The notes under the pieces are model-generated. The model had not been told where the DNA came from. It searched no databases and saw only the letters and a list, made by a program, of their open reading frames with translations. Both the position numbers and the translations under genes were made by a program. A stretch of 64,000 nt of DNA. Source: Flagellimonas marinaquae. Lineage in GTDB: Bacteria > Bacteroidota > Bacteroidia > Flavobacteriales > Flavobacteriaceae. This document shows positions 53,142-62,893 of the stretch, piece after piece. The first letter of the stretch is position 1; the number at the start of each line of letters is the position of its first letter. The stretch is taken from NCBI RefSeq assembly GCF_023716465.1, contig NZ_CP092415.1:2457501-2521500 (forward strand). The letters are read 5' to 3'.

Positions 53142-56100
53142 ATGAAAAAACTTTTACTTTTAGGGTTTTTGCTATCCATCACAACGTCCTGGGCCCAAGT
53201 TACCATTGAGCCTTTTCCTTTTGCGGTGGATGAGCAAATAACCATAACCGTAGATCTTAACAGCAATGCGACCGACTGCAATGGACTTGCCGATCCGAAC
53301 AAAGTATATCTTCATTCCGGTATAGGGACGAACATCGACCCATGGGCAACAGTTGTTGGAAATTGGGGGCAAGATGACGGTGTTGGAGAAATGTCCGATA
53401 ACGGTAATGGAACATGGAGCATCACATTTGTTCCAGAAGATTACTATGGATTAACCCCTGAGCAAGCTGACAATGCAACCCGAATGGGAATGGTTTTCCG
53501 GAATGCATTGGGCAGTCAAGAGCTTAAGGCCAATGGCTGCAACGATTTCTTTTTTGATGTTGGCAGCTTTCAAATGGAACTGACCAATCCTACCACAAGT
53601 CTAACCGTGTTAAATCCGGGTGAGAATTTGGTAATTTCCGCCACAAGTTCCGTAGAGGCAGAATTCACATTGACCATCAACGGAAACTTAACCGATTCCT
53701 TTAATGGCGTGGAATACAATTTTGATCATACCAATATCACCGAAAATTCACAGTATGTTTTAGAAGCCGAAAGCGAAGGCGAAACGCGTACGGAAAATTT
53801 TATGGTCGTGGTTAATATTGAAGAACAAGCAGTGCCCAACGGTATGCAGGACGGCATCAACTTTGATCCCAATGACGATACTTCGGCAACACTCGTTTTA
53901 TATGCTCCGGGGAAAGAGGTGGTGCATGTGGTCGGAGATTTCAATAATTGGACACCCAATGATGCATATTTACTGAAAAAGGATAGCGATCAAGATCGAT
54001 TCTGGATCGAGTTGACCGGATTGACTCCTCAATTTGATCATATGTATCAATACTTGGTGGATGGGGAGATTACAATTGCAGACCCTTACTCCACCCTTAT
54101 TTTGGATGAGAACAACGATTCCTATATCGATAATATTACCTATCCGGATTTACCTGCCTACCCTTCCGGTCAAACAGAACACGCTGTAACTGTACTAAAA
54201 ACAGGTCAGCCTACATTTAGTTGGCAAAATGATGGAGTGGAACTACCCAGTAAAACGGATTTGGTGGTTTATGAGCTGCTGATAAGGGATTTTGATCAAC
54301 TGCACAGCTTTGATGCCGTACGGAATAGGTTGGATTATCTTCAAGGACTGGGTGTAAACGCCATTGAGCTGATGCCTGTTTCCGAATTCGATGGCAACGA
54401 GAGTTGGGGGTACAATCCATCATTCCATATGGCGTTGGACAAATATTATGGAACGGCCAATGCTTTTAAACAATTGGTCGATGAATGCCATGGAAGGGGT
54501 ATGGCGGTAATCGTGGATGTGGTTTTTAACCATGCATCCGGGCAAAACCCGTTTTACCGACTTTGGAACACCGATAACGGAGGCTATGGGGGTTCCGCCG
54601 CAGGGGACAATCCGTTCTTTAATGAAGAGGCAACACATGCTTACAGTGTATTTAACGATTTTGACCACGGCCAACAAGCAACCAAGGACTACGTAAAACG
54701 TGTATCCCAATACTGGATATCGGAGTATAATTTGGACGGTTTTCGGTGGGACCTGACCAAGGGTTTTACCCAGAATTGCTCAGCATCCGACGAAGCTTGT
54801 ACAGGAGCTTATCAAGCGGATAGGGTTGCCGTACTCAAGGAATATGCAGATTATCAATGGGAAATCAAAGAGGATTTTTTGGTCATTTTTGAACATTTGG
54901 GAACAAATGAAGAAGAGACCGAGTGGGCAGAATATCGCTTGGAAGAAGGTAAAGGTATTATGCTGTGGAGCAATCTAAATGTTTCCTACAGCGAAGCTTC
55001 GATGGGTTGGAACAATAATTCCGACTTCTCTTGGGTGTCCTATTTAAATCGCAACTGGAGCGCGCCATCCAATATTTCGTACATGGAAAGTCATGATGAA
55101 GAACGCATGATGTACCGCAACCTGAATTTTGGAAACGCATCCGGAGACTACAATATACAGCAAATATCCACGGGCTTGGACCGTTTGGAGCTGGCGGGAG
55201 CTTTTTTCTTTACTGTCCCCGGACCAAAAATGATTTGGCAATTCGGTGAGTTGGGATACGATTATTCCATCGATTATAACGGAAGAACTGGGAACAAGCC
55301 CATTTTGTGGGAGTATTTTAATGACCCGGATAGAAAGAATGTTTACGATACATGGTCCAAATTAAACTTGTTGGCAGTAGAGGAGCCCATATTTGAAACT
55401 ATGGATTTTGCCTTGGATGCGGACAATGAATCCGGATTAAAAACGATTCATTTAACCAATGCCTCAGCCGGTGAGGGCGAGATCGGGTATGTGGTCATTG
55501 TAGGGAATTTTGATGTGCAGGAACAAGCAATAGATCCCAAATTTCAAGAAACTGGAGTTTGGTACGAGTTTTTGGAGAATAACTTAAAGCATGTTGTGGT
55601 AAATGTAAACGAACCAATGGTTCTGGCACCAGGGGAGTACCGTATTTTTGGAAATAACCCAAGTGGGCTTTTTCCGAACGACAACCCTCCCGATGCAGAT
55701 TCCGATGGGGTATTGGATGCGAACGACCTTTGCCCGAATACAACATTGGGAGCTGTTGTGAATGTGGACGGCTGTGAGGTTTTTTCTCTCCCAGAGGACA
55801 ATTTCACAGTTCTGACGCAAAGTGAAACTTGTCGTGGCAGTGATAATGGAAGCATATCCGTATCTGCTTTGCAAACACTTGCCTATACAGCTACATTGTC
55901 CGGGAACAGTGAGGCCACCATCAATTTTGAAAACGAAGTCGATTTTGAGAATTTATCCGCAGGTAACTATCAACTGTGCATTACTGTTGCAGGCCAATCT
56001 GATTACCAGCAATGCTACACCTTGACAGTCACAGAACCACAATCCTTGGAAGTATATTCAAGTTTGAACAAGAACGATAATATACTTTCCTTGGAGTTAA

Positions 56101-56504
56101 AAGGCGCCGATTTTTACAACATACAAATCAATGATGAAGTCCATCTTACCACACAGGAATCATTTAAACTTAAATTGAATCAATCGGTAAACAAATTAAA
56201 AGTCCTTACAAATAAAGATTGTCAGGGATTGTTTGAGGAAACCTTTATCCTAACAGATAAGGCCATGGCCTATCCCAACCCAATGGTAGATGCAAGCTCG
56301 GTATCTGTAGATTTGGGCTTTGATACGAATGAAAAATTGAATGTTCAGGTATTCGATCTCAATGGGAAATTATATCTATCCAGAACAATGGAAACCAATT
56401 TTGGTAAACTGGATATTGATCTCTCCGGATATGCCAATGGGATGTACCTTATTAAAGTGGCAGGCAAGGAAACTACACACGAATTTAAAATTATAAAACA
56501 ATGA
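53142..56504 (+). CDS. Secreted GH13 alpha-amylase with T9SS type A sorting domain
   Basis: 1120 residues. Signal peptide (ends near TSWAQ), two N-terminal beta domains, a CBM48-like module (VGDFNNWTPND, about 265-345), then a GH13 barrel with VDVVFNHASG, the nucleophile Asp in GFRWDLTKGF, the acid Glu in IFEHLGTNEE and MESHDEERMM. A thrombospondin type 3-like calcium motif (DADSDGVLDANDLCP) and SprB-like repeat precede the C-terminal sorting domain (AYPNPMVDAS to end), used by the T9SS. It degrades starch outside the cell. The final ATGA overlaps the next gene. Confidence 0.93.
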   Translation: MKKLLLLGFLLSITTSWAQVTIEPFPFAVDEQITITVDLNSNATDCNGLADPNKVYLHSGIGTNIDPWATVVGNWGQDDGVGEMSDNGNGTWSITFVPEDYYGLTPEQADNATRMGMVFRNALGSQELKANGCNDFFFDVGSFQMELTNPTTSLTVLNPGENLVISATSSVEAEFTLTINGNLTDSFNGVEYNFDHTNITENSQYVLEAESEGETRTENFMVVVNIEEQAVPNGMQDGINFDPNDDTSATLVLYAPGKEVVHVVGDFNNWTPNDAYLLKKDSDQDRFWIELTGLTPQFDHMYQYLVDGEITIADPYSTLILDENNDSYIDNITYPDLPAYPSGQTEHAVTVLKTGQPTFSWQNDGVELPSKTDLVVYELLIRDFDQLHSFDAVRNRLDYLQGLGVNAIELMPVSEFDGNESWGYNPSFHMALDKYYGTANAFKQLVDECHGRGMAVIVDVVFNHASGQNPFYRLWNTDNGGYGGSAAGDNPFFNEEATHAYSVFNDFDHGQQATKDYVKRVSQYWISEYNLDGFRWDLTKGFTQNCSASDEACTGAYQADRVAVLKEYADYQWEIKEDFLVIFEHLGTNEEETEWAEYRLEEGKGIMLWSNLNVSYSEASMGWNNNSDFSWVSYLNRNWSAPSNISYMESHDEERMMYRNLNFGNASGDYNIQQISTGLDRLELAGAFFFTVPGPKMIWQFGELGYDYSIDYNGRTGNKPILWEYFNDPDRKNVYDTWSKLNLLAVEEPIFETMDFALDADNESGLKTIHLTNASAGEGEIGYVVIVGNFDVQEQAIDPKFQETGVWYEFLENNLKHVVVNVNEPMVLAPGEYRIFGNNPSGLFPNDNPPDADSDGVLDANDLCPNTTLGAVVNVDGCEVFSLPEDNFTVLTQSETCRGSDNGSISVSALQTLAYTATLSGNSEATINFENEVDFENLSAGNYQLCITVAGQSDYQQCYTLTVTEPQSLEVYSSLNKNDNILSLELKGADFYNIQINDEVHLTTQESFKLKLNQSVNKLKVLTNKDCQGLFEETFILTDKAMAYPNPMVDASSVSVDLGFDTNEKLNVQVFDLNGKLYLSRTMETNFGKLDIDLSGYANGMYLIKVAGKETTHEFKIIKQ

Positions 56505-57208
56505 AAATAGTTTATAAATACTTTCTGTTTACTATGGTACTGTCACTGTTTTCGTGTGGAGGTAGTGGAGATGACCCAGCGCCCGATCCAGACCCGGATG
56601 TGCCGGCACCTAAGGCGGCCACATTGGTTTTTCCTGATAATAACGAAGAATGTACCGAAGGTGTTTTGGTTTCGGATACGGAAAGCCTGGTCACTTTTGA
56701 GTGGACTGCAGCTGAAAATACCGATACCTATATGTTAATACTGACCAATCTTGAGTCTGGTGAAGAACGTTCATCCATTACAACCAATAGTGAACTTGAG
56801 GTAACTCTGGAGAGGGGAACCGCATATTCATGGTATGTAATTTCAAGGGCCAATGGCACCAATGAAACAGCTTTAAGTACTACATGGCGTTTTTACAATG
56901 CCGGTGTACCGGTTGTCAATCATGCTCCATTTCCACCCTATGAACCTTTTCCGCAAATGGGACTTGCCGTTAACGCTGGGAACATTACCTTAAAATGGAA
57001 TAGTGCCGATCTGGATGGAGATGTACTGACCTTTACACTGTATTTGGATACCATTAGTCCGCCGACCACGATTTTGGGAGAAACGGATTCCAATAGTTTT
57101 AATGCTACTTTAGATTCCAATACCATTTATTATTGGCAAGTGGTTGTCGCTGATGGGGCAGGAAACAATACCCGGTCAGAAATTTTTGAGTTCAGGACCA
57201 AACCGTAA
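56501..57208 (+). CDS. Surface lipoprotein with two fibronectin type III-like domains
   Basis: 235 residues with lipoprotein signal LSLFSCGG, a Pro/Asp-rich linker (DPAPDPDPDVPAPKA) and two FN3-like domains (about 40-130 and 140-233, the second with LKWNSADLDGDVLTFTLYLD). It overlaps the amylase gene by 4 bp. Probably a surface accessory protein of the starch locus; binding ligand unknown. Confidence 0.8.
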   Translation: MKIVYKYFLFTMVLSLFSCGGSGDDPAPDPDPDVPAPKAATLVFPDNNEECTEGVLVSDTESLVTFEWTAAENTDTYMLILTNLESGEERSSITTNSELEVTLERGTAYSWYVISRANGTNETALSTTWRFYNAGVPVVNHAPFPPYEPFPQMGLAVNAGNITLKWNSADLDGDVLTFTLYLDTISPPTTILGETDSNSFNATLDSNTIYYWQVVVADGAGNNTRSEIFEFRTKP

Positions 57209-57399
57209 ACGGTCTGCTGAGTTATCGGGTTTTGTTGATAGGGCAGTCCAACAAGTATATAAATATGATCCTGATTTAAATTCAGAATCTTAGTGGATTC
57301 ACCTCAAATGGTCGTAAGAATCCGAAAAACCGACGATGATCATAGGTGCAGATTGATGAAAACAAGCTTATGGGACAGCTCGTATTTTAATCTCAGATG

Positions 57400-58248
57400 T
57401 TAGGAAAAGATAACAGTTTTATTATTGTACACCATAGTTTTTCGGGCTACATGGAGTTGAACTGCACGCGATAGTACAATGCGCTCCAAGTCTCTTCCCT
57501 TGGCAATAAAATCCTTAACCGAGTGGGTATGCGAAACTGTGGTCACATCTTGTTCAATAATGGGTCCGGCATCCAGGTCCTCTGTAACATAATGACTCGT
57601 GGCCCCAATAATTTTTACACCTCGGTTAAAAGCCGCATGGTATGGCTTTGCCCCCGCAAAAGCTGGTAAAAAGGAATGGTGAATGTTAATGATTCGTTGT
57701 GGAAAAACATTGATCACCTTTGGGGATACAATTTGCATATATCTTGCCAGCACAATAAAATCTACATCAAACTTTTTCAAAAGATCAAGTTGTTTGTCCT
57801 CGGCTTCTGCTTTGTTTTCCTTGGTCACGGGAATATGGAAATAGGGTATGTTGAATTGTTCCGCGACGTATTCCAAATCTTTATGGTTGCTCAGTATAAA
57901 AGGAATTTCGACCGATAGCTCGCCCGAATTATATCGGCTCAATAGATCATATAAACAATGATTGTACTTGGAAACGAACACAGCCATTTTTGGTTGATGG
58001 CCATCAGTATAAGCATCCCATTCCATATTGAATCCATGGGCGACTTCCTTTTCAAAATCATGTTTAAAATGGTCCAAGGAGACCGTATTTTCGAACTCGC
58101 TTTGTAAGCGCATAAAAAATACCCCAGCCTGTTTGTCCACATGCTGGTCCAAGTAAACAACATTGCCTTTTTGTTTATGGATAAAAGTGGTTACGGATCT
58201 AATAATCCCCGATTGGTCAGGGCAATTAATGAGAACGGTAAGTTTCAT
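57400..58248 (-). CDS. purU: Formyltetrahydrofolate deformylase
   Basis: 282 residues. ACT domain (about 1-75, INCPDQSGIIRSVTTFI) followed by a formyltransferase fold with the catalytic Asn-His-Asp set in NIHHSFLP and TEDLDAGPIIEQD. It hydrolyses 10-formyl-THF to formate and THF, feeding one-carbon balance. It is divergent from icmF. Confidence 0.95.
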   Translation of the reverse strand: MKLTVLINCPDQSGIIRSVTTFIHKQKGNVVYLDQHVDKQAGVFFMRLQSEFENTVSLDHFKHDFEKEVAHGFNMEWDAYTDGHQPKMAVFVSKYNHCLYDLLSRYNSGELSVEIPFILSNHKDLEYVAEQFNIPYFHIPVTKENKAEAEDKQLDLLKKFDVDFIVLARYMQIVSPKVINVFPQRIINIHHSFLPAFAGAKPYHAAFNRGVKIIGATSHYVTEDLDAGPIIEQDVTTVSHTHSVKDFIAKGRDLERIVLSRAVQLHVARKTMVYNNKTVIFS

Positions 58249-58390
58249 GCGGTATAATTAAGTGGGTAAAATTATGATATTCAGAATAGCAAGCCCAGAC
58301 TTACAATATTTTTTGTATAATCTTAATCAAAATCAATTTTCAATTGCATTTTCCGTAAATTGCAGAGCAAATTTTCAGCTTTTATTACAG

Positions 58391-61300
58391 ATGGAACAAA
58401 TAGAACCTTATAAACCCAAACATAAAATCAGAATTGTAACGGCAGCTTCCTTGTTCGATGGCCATGATGCGGCCATTAATATAATGAGGCGAATTATCCA
58501 GGCTACAGGAGTGGAGGTAATTCATTTGGGACACGATAGGAGTGTGGCCGAGGTGGTAGATTGCGCCATTCAAGAGGATGCCAACGCCATTGCGATGACC
58601 TCTTACCAAGGAGGGCACAACGAATATTTTAGGTATATGTTCGATTTGTTGAAGGAAAGAGGTGCTGGACATATCAAAATTTTTGGCGGCGGTGGCGGTG
58701 TAATCTTGCCCGATGAAATAAAAGAACTGATGGAATACGGGATCGAACGTATCTATTCTCCGGATGACGGACGTGAACTCGGACTTCAGGGCATGATCAA
58801 CGACCTGATTCAAAGATGTGATACAGCAGTCCCCGATATGCCTCTCTCCAAAGGAGAGTCCTTGGAAAACAAATTGGCAGAAAAGGATTCAAATACATTG
58901 GCCCGTTTAATTTCTTTGGCAGAAAATCGTCATGAAGAATTCGAAAAATTTGAAGCCATTATTGCCAAGGAAAAAGGAAACGTTCCAGTTTTGGGAATTA
59001 CCGGTACAGGAGGAGCTGGTAAATCCAGCCTGGTGGATGAACTCGTGCGCAGATTTTTAATGGATTTCCCCGATAAACACATTGGGCTTATTTCCGTAGA
59101 TCCATCTAAGCGAAAAACCGGGGGTGCGCTTTTGGGGGACAGGATCCGTATGAACGCTATCAACAACGAAAGGGTTTATATGAGGTCTTTGGCCACTCGG
59201 CAATCCAATTTGGCCTTGTCCAAATACGTAGCGGAAGCTGTTGATGTGCTCAAGGCGGCAAAATATGACCTAATTGTGTTGGAGACCTCTGGGATAGGTC
59301 AGTCGGACACCGAAATATTGGAACATAGCGATGTCTCCCTATATGTGATGACCCCGGAATTTGGAGCCGCCACACAATTGGAGAAAATAGATATGCTGGA
59401 TTTTGCGGATATCGTGGCCATAAATAAGTTTGATAAAAGGGGAGCCCTCGATGCTATCCGCGATGTAAAAAAGCAATACGCCCGCAACCACGGACTGTGG
59501 CATGCCAATGAAGATGAACTTCCTATTTTTGGAACCATTGCTTCGCAGTTCAATGATCCTGGGATGAACAGCTTGTATAAAATGGTGATGGATACACTGC
59601 AAGAAAAAGCAGATTCCAACCTAAAATCTCAGATGGAGATCACACAAGAAATGGCCGAAAAAATCTATGTGATCCCACCGGCACGTATCCGATATTTATC
59701 TGAAATTGCCGAGAACAATAGGAGTTATGATGAAAAGGCCAAGTACGAAGCCAAGATAGCCCAAAAACTCTATGGGGTCTTTTTGACCATCACATCTACC
59801 TTGGAAATAGATCAAGAACGTGCCGAAGAATTGTTTTTGGATAAATCCGGGCTGAACGAAGATGAAATTCGGTCGAACATCAAAAATGAAGCTTCGGGCG
59901 AATTGGTCGAGCTGCTGATCAAAGAGTTTGATCGGATAAAAATGCACTTGAATCCCTTGCATTGGGATGCCATTATAAGATGGAGAGAAAAAGTAGAACG
60001 CTATAAATCCGAAGTTTACTCATTTAAAGTAAGGGATAAAGAAGTAAAAATAAAAACCCATACCGAGTCACTATCCCATAGTCAGATTCCAAAAGTAGCT
60101 CTGCCCAAATACAAGGCTTGGGGAGATATTTTACAATGGATTTTACAAGAAAACGTACCCGGTGAGTTTCCGTACACAGCTGGTTTGTACCCGTTTAAAA
60201 GAGAAGGGGAGGATCCAACAAGAATGTTTGCCGGTGAAGGTGGACCCGAACGGACCAATCGCCGTTTTCATTATGTGAGCATGGATATGCCCGCAAAACG
60301 GTTGTCCACGGCCTTTGATTCCGTTACCCTGTACGGTAATGACCCCGATCACAGACCCGATATTTATGGCAAAATAGGCAATGCCGGAGTTTCCATTTGT
60401 TGTTTGGACGATGCCAAAAAACTGTATTCCGGCTTTGACCTGAGTAGTCCAATGACCTCGGTGAGCATGACCATTAATGGTCCCGCCCCTATGCTTTTGG
60501 CATTTTTTATGAATGCCGCCATAGATCAAAACTGTGAGAAGTACATCAAGGAAAATAACTTGGAGCAAGAAGTGAAGAACAAACTGCAATCCATATTCAA
60601 GGCCAAGGGTGTAGAACAGCCCCAATATTATGGCGATTTGCCCGAGGGAAATAATGGATTGGGGTTAATGCTTTTGGGGGTAACCGGAGACCAGGTGCTC
60701 CCGAAAGCGGTTTATGAAGCTATTAAACAAAAAACTTTGAACCAGGTTAGGGGTACGGTACAAGCAGATATCTTAAAAGAAGATCAAGCGCAGAACACCT
60801 GTATTTTTTCAACCGAATTTGCATTGCGCTTAATGGGCGATGTGCAGGAGTATTTTATTGAGCAGCAAGTCCGAAATTTTTATTCGGTTTCCATTTCGGG
60901 ATACCATATTGCGGAGGCAGGTGCCAATCCTATTACGCAATTGGCATTTACTCTTTCCAATGGTTTTACTTATGTGGAATACTACCTGAGCCGTGGAATG
61001 GATATCAATAAATTTGGACCTAACCTTTCATTTTTCTTTTCCAACGGGGTGGACCCGGAATATGCCGTAATCGGAAGGGTGGCAAGACGTATTTGGTCCA
61101 AGGCATTAAAGGAAAAATATGGGGCCGATCCAAGGGCACAAATGCTTAAATATCATATTCAGACTTCGGGAAGGAGCTTGCACGCCCAAGAAATCGATTT
61201 CAACGATATCCGTACCACCCTCCAAGCTTTGTATGCCATTTACGATAATTGTAACTCACTGCATACCAACGCGTATGATGAGGCCATTACCACACCTACC

Positions 61301-61849
61301 GAAGAGTCTGTGCGCAGGGCCATGGCCATTCAATTGATCATTAATAAGGAATTGGGCCTCGCAAAAAATGAAAACCCAATTCAAGGCTCTTTTATAATTG
61401 AAGAATTAACCGACTTGGTGGAAGAGGCAGTTTTAATGGAATTTGACAGGATTACGGAGCGGGGCGGCGTTCTGGGAGCTATGGAAACCATGTACCAACG
61501 CTCAAAAATTCAGGAAGAGAGCTTGCATTACGAGACCTTGAAGCACTCCGGTGAATACCCTATAATCGGAGTAAATACCTTTTTGAGTTCCAAGGGTTCC
61601 CCTACTATTTTGCCCGCCGAGGTTATCCGAGCTACCGAAACAGAAAAGGAGAATCAAATTAAAACCTTGGAAAACCTCCATAAAAGAGAGGCGCAAAAAG
61701 CAAAAACACAGTTAAGCGAATTGCAGCAAGTAGCAACCCATAACGAGAACATTTTCGAAAAACTGATGGAAGCGTCCAAATACTGTTCGCTGGGTCAAAT
61801 TACCGAAGCCCTTTTTCAAGTGGGCGGACAGTATCGCAGAAATATGTAG
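58391..61849 (+). CDS. icmF: Fused isobutyryl-CoA mutase (adenosylcobalamin-dependent)
   Basis: 1152 residues from the ATG at 58391; the frame is open to 58262 but the family start is here. Domain order is that of IcmF: B12-binding domain with the lower-ligand His25 in [11 protein letters not shown] (about 10-140), a MeaI-type GTPase chaperone (about 170-480, Walker [14 protein letters not shown]), linker, and the acyl-CoA mutase barrel (about 590-1110, with [13 protein letters not shown]). It interconverts isobutyryl-CoA and butyryl-CoA, in valine and branched-chain metabolism. Methylmalonyl-CoA mutase has separate subunits and lacks this middle domain. No riboswitch was seen upstream. Confidence 0.93.
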   Translation: MEQIEPYKPKHKIRIVTAASLFDGHDAAINIMRRIIQATGVEVIHLGHDRSVAEVVDCAIQEDANAIAMTSYQGGHNEYFRYMFDLLKERGAGHIKIFGGGGGVILPDEIKELMEYGIERIYSPDDGRELGLQGMINDLIQRCDTAVPDMPLSKGESLENKLAEKDSNTLARLISLAENRHEEFEKFEAIIAKEKGNVPVLGITGTGGAGKSSLVDELVRRFLMDFPDKHIGLISVDPSKRKTGGALLGDRIRMNAINNERVYMRSLATRQSNLALSKYVAEAVDVLKAAKYDLIVLETSGIGQSDTEILEHSDVSLYVMTPEFGAATQLEKIDMLDFADIVAINKFDKRGALDAIRDVKKQYARNHGLWHANEDELPIFGTIASQFNDPGMNSLYKMVMDTLQEKADSNLKSQMEITQEMAEKIYVIPPARIRYLSEIAENNRSYDEKAKYEAKIAQKLYGVFLTITSTLEIDQERAEELFLDKSGLNEDEIRSNIKNEASGELVELLIKEFDRIKMHLNPLHWDAIIRWREKVERYKSEVYSFKVRDKEVKIKTHTESLSHSQIPKVALPKYKAWGDILQWILQENVPGEFPYTAGLYPFKREGEDPTRMFAGEGGPERTNRRFHYVSMDMPAKRLSTAFDSVTLYGNDPDHRPDIYGKIGNAGVSICCLDDAKKLYSGFDLSSPMTSVSMTINGPAPMLLAFFMNAAIDQNCEKYIKENNLEQEVKNKLQSIFKAKGVEQPQYYGDLPEGNNGLGLMLLGVTGDQVLPKAVYEAIKQKTLNQVRGTVQADILKEDQAQNTCIFSTEFALRLMGDVQEYFIEQQVRNFYSVSISGYHIAEAGANPITQLAFTLSNGFTYVEYYLSRGMDINKFGPNLSFFFSNGVDPEYAVIGRVARRIWSKALKEKYGADPRAQMLKYHIQTSGRSLHAQEIDFNDIRTTLQALYAIYDNCNSLHTNAYDEAITTPTEESVRRAMAIQLIINKELGLAKNENPIQGSFIIEELTDLVEEAVLMEFDRITERGGVLGAMETMYQRSKIQEESLHYETLKHSGEYPIIGVNTFLSSKGSPTILPAEVIRATETEKENQIKTLENLHKREAQKAKTQLSELQQVATHNENIFEKLMEASKYCSLGQITEALFQVGGQYRRNM

Positions 61850-61855
61850 GAATGC

Positions 61856-62257
61856 TTAATCGTTCTTGGAAATCAAGGACTTTCTCCATTTTTTAAAGGA
61901 AATCCGAAAGATTCGGATTTCTTTTCGAAGGAGGTTCAGGTATTCTTTTTCTTTTACCCCATCTCTTTCCAAACCATTGCAGTAGGCGAGAATATTGCGG
62001 GTCATAATGTTGACGTAGGATAGGCTCTTCATTCTGACCGATGGACAGCTGCTCAAAGCGGCTTGCTCGACCTCTTTGGTGATCAGATCCGCATCTGCCA
62101 TAAGGGATTTGGAGATGTCGTCCCTAAAAGAATCGATTTTGCGAAATGATAAAATTTCTCTGTTCTGCGCAAAATACGAGGCCACAGCTTCGCTCATGTC
62201 GCGTAGTGCCAAAGATTTACGGTAGATACTAAGGGAGTTAAGAGAATTTCTCTCCAT
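61856..62257 (-). CDS. Helical hypothetical protein
   Basis: 133 residues from the ATG at 62257 (earlier in-frame ATGs at 62293 and 62281 add Cys-rich residues that look non-coding). All-helical, basic C-terminus (RKEIRIFRISFKKWRKS). No family recognised. It converges on icmF and is divergent from the Lrp regulator. Confidence 0.65.
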   Translation of the reverse strand: MERNSLNSLSIYRKSLALRDMSEAVASYFAQNREILSFRKIDSFRDDISKSLMADADLITKEVEQAALSSCPSVRMKSLSYVNIMTRNILAYCNGLERDGVKEKEYLNLLRKEIRIFRISFKKWRKSLISKND

Positions 62258-62379
62258 GATTTCACAGCAATTTTGAAACATAAAATTACACACGATTAGA
62301 ATTTTTTTACTTTTGTTATAAAAGCAATTGGTCGATTTTACTTTCGATTACAAAAAAATATAACTAATCTACTTTACAT

Positions 62380-62832
62380 ATGAAGATAGATGATTTGAAT
62401 TGGCAAATACTAAATCATTTACAACAAAATGCAAGGGAATCATTTGCCAATATTGGAAGGAAAATTGGGCTGACACCACCTGCTGTGGCCGAACGTGTAA
62501 AGAAAATGGAAGACCTCGGAATTATTGAAAATTATGGCGCCAATATTTCCTATGTAGAAGCAGGTTATCAATTAAAGGCCATAATAATGCTCCGTGCATT
62601 TATGGGTAAATTAAAACCGTTTTTGGATAAGGTAAAAACTTATCAAGAAGTGGTGAATTGTTATCGGATCACGGGCAACGAGAATATAATTATGGAAGTA
62701 ATTCTAAAAGATCAGTCCCATTTGGAGAAATTTATAGACGAACTCATCGTATATGGAGAGTGTAGAACCCATATTGTGCTATCCAGTGTGGTAAGCAACG
62801 CCCCTATCAAAAAAAGCAGGGGGAGTAAGTAA
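62380..62832 (+). CDS. Lrp/AsnC-family transcriptional regulator
   Basis: 150 residues. N-terminal winged HTH (ARESFANIGRKIGLTPPAVAERVKKM, given here in part) and a C-terminal RAM ligand-binding domain (YRITGNENIIMEVI). Such proteins sense amino acids. It is near the mutase gene for branched-chain acid metabolism, though not in its operon. Confidence 0.93.
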   Translation: MKIDDLNWQILNHLQQNARESFANIGRKIGLTPPAVAERVKKMEDLGIIENYGANISYVEAGYQLKAIIMLRAFMGKLKPFLDKVKTYQEVVNCYRITGNENIIMEVILKDQSHLEKFIDELIVYGECRTHIVLSSVVSNAPIKKSRGSK

Positions 62833-62893
62833 CGAATTGTTAATTTGATGATTTCGAAACAGACTTTGGCTAGATTTTTGATAAAATTGAGTT

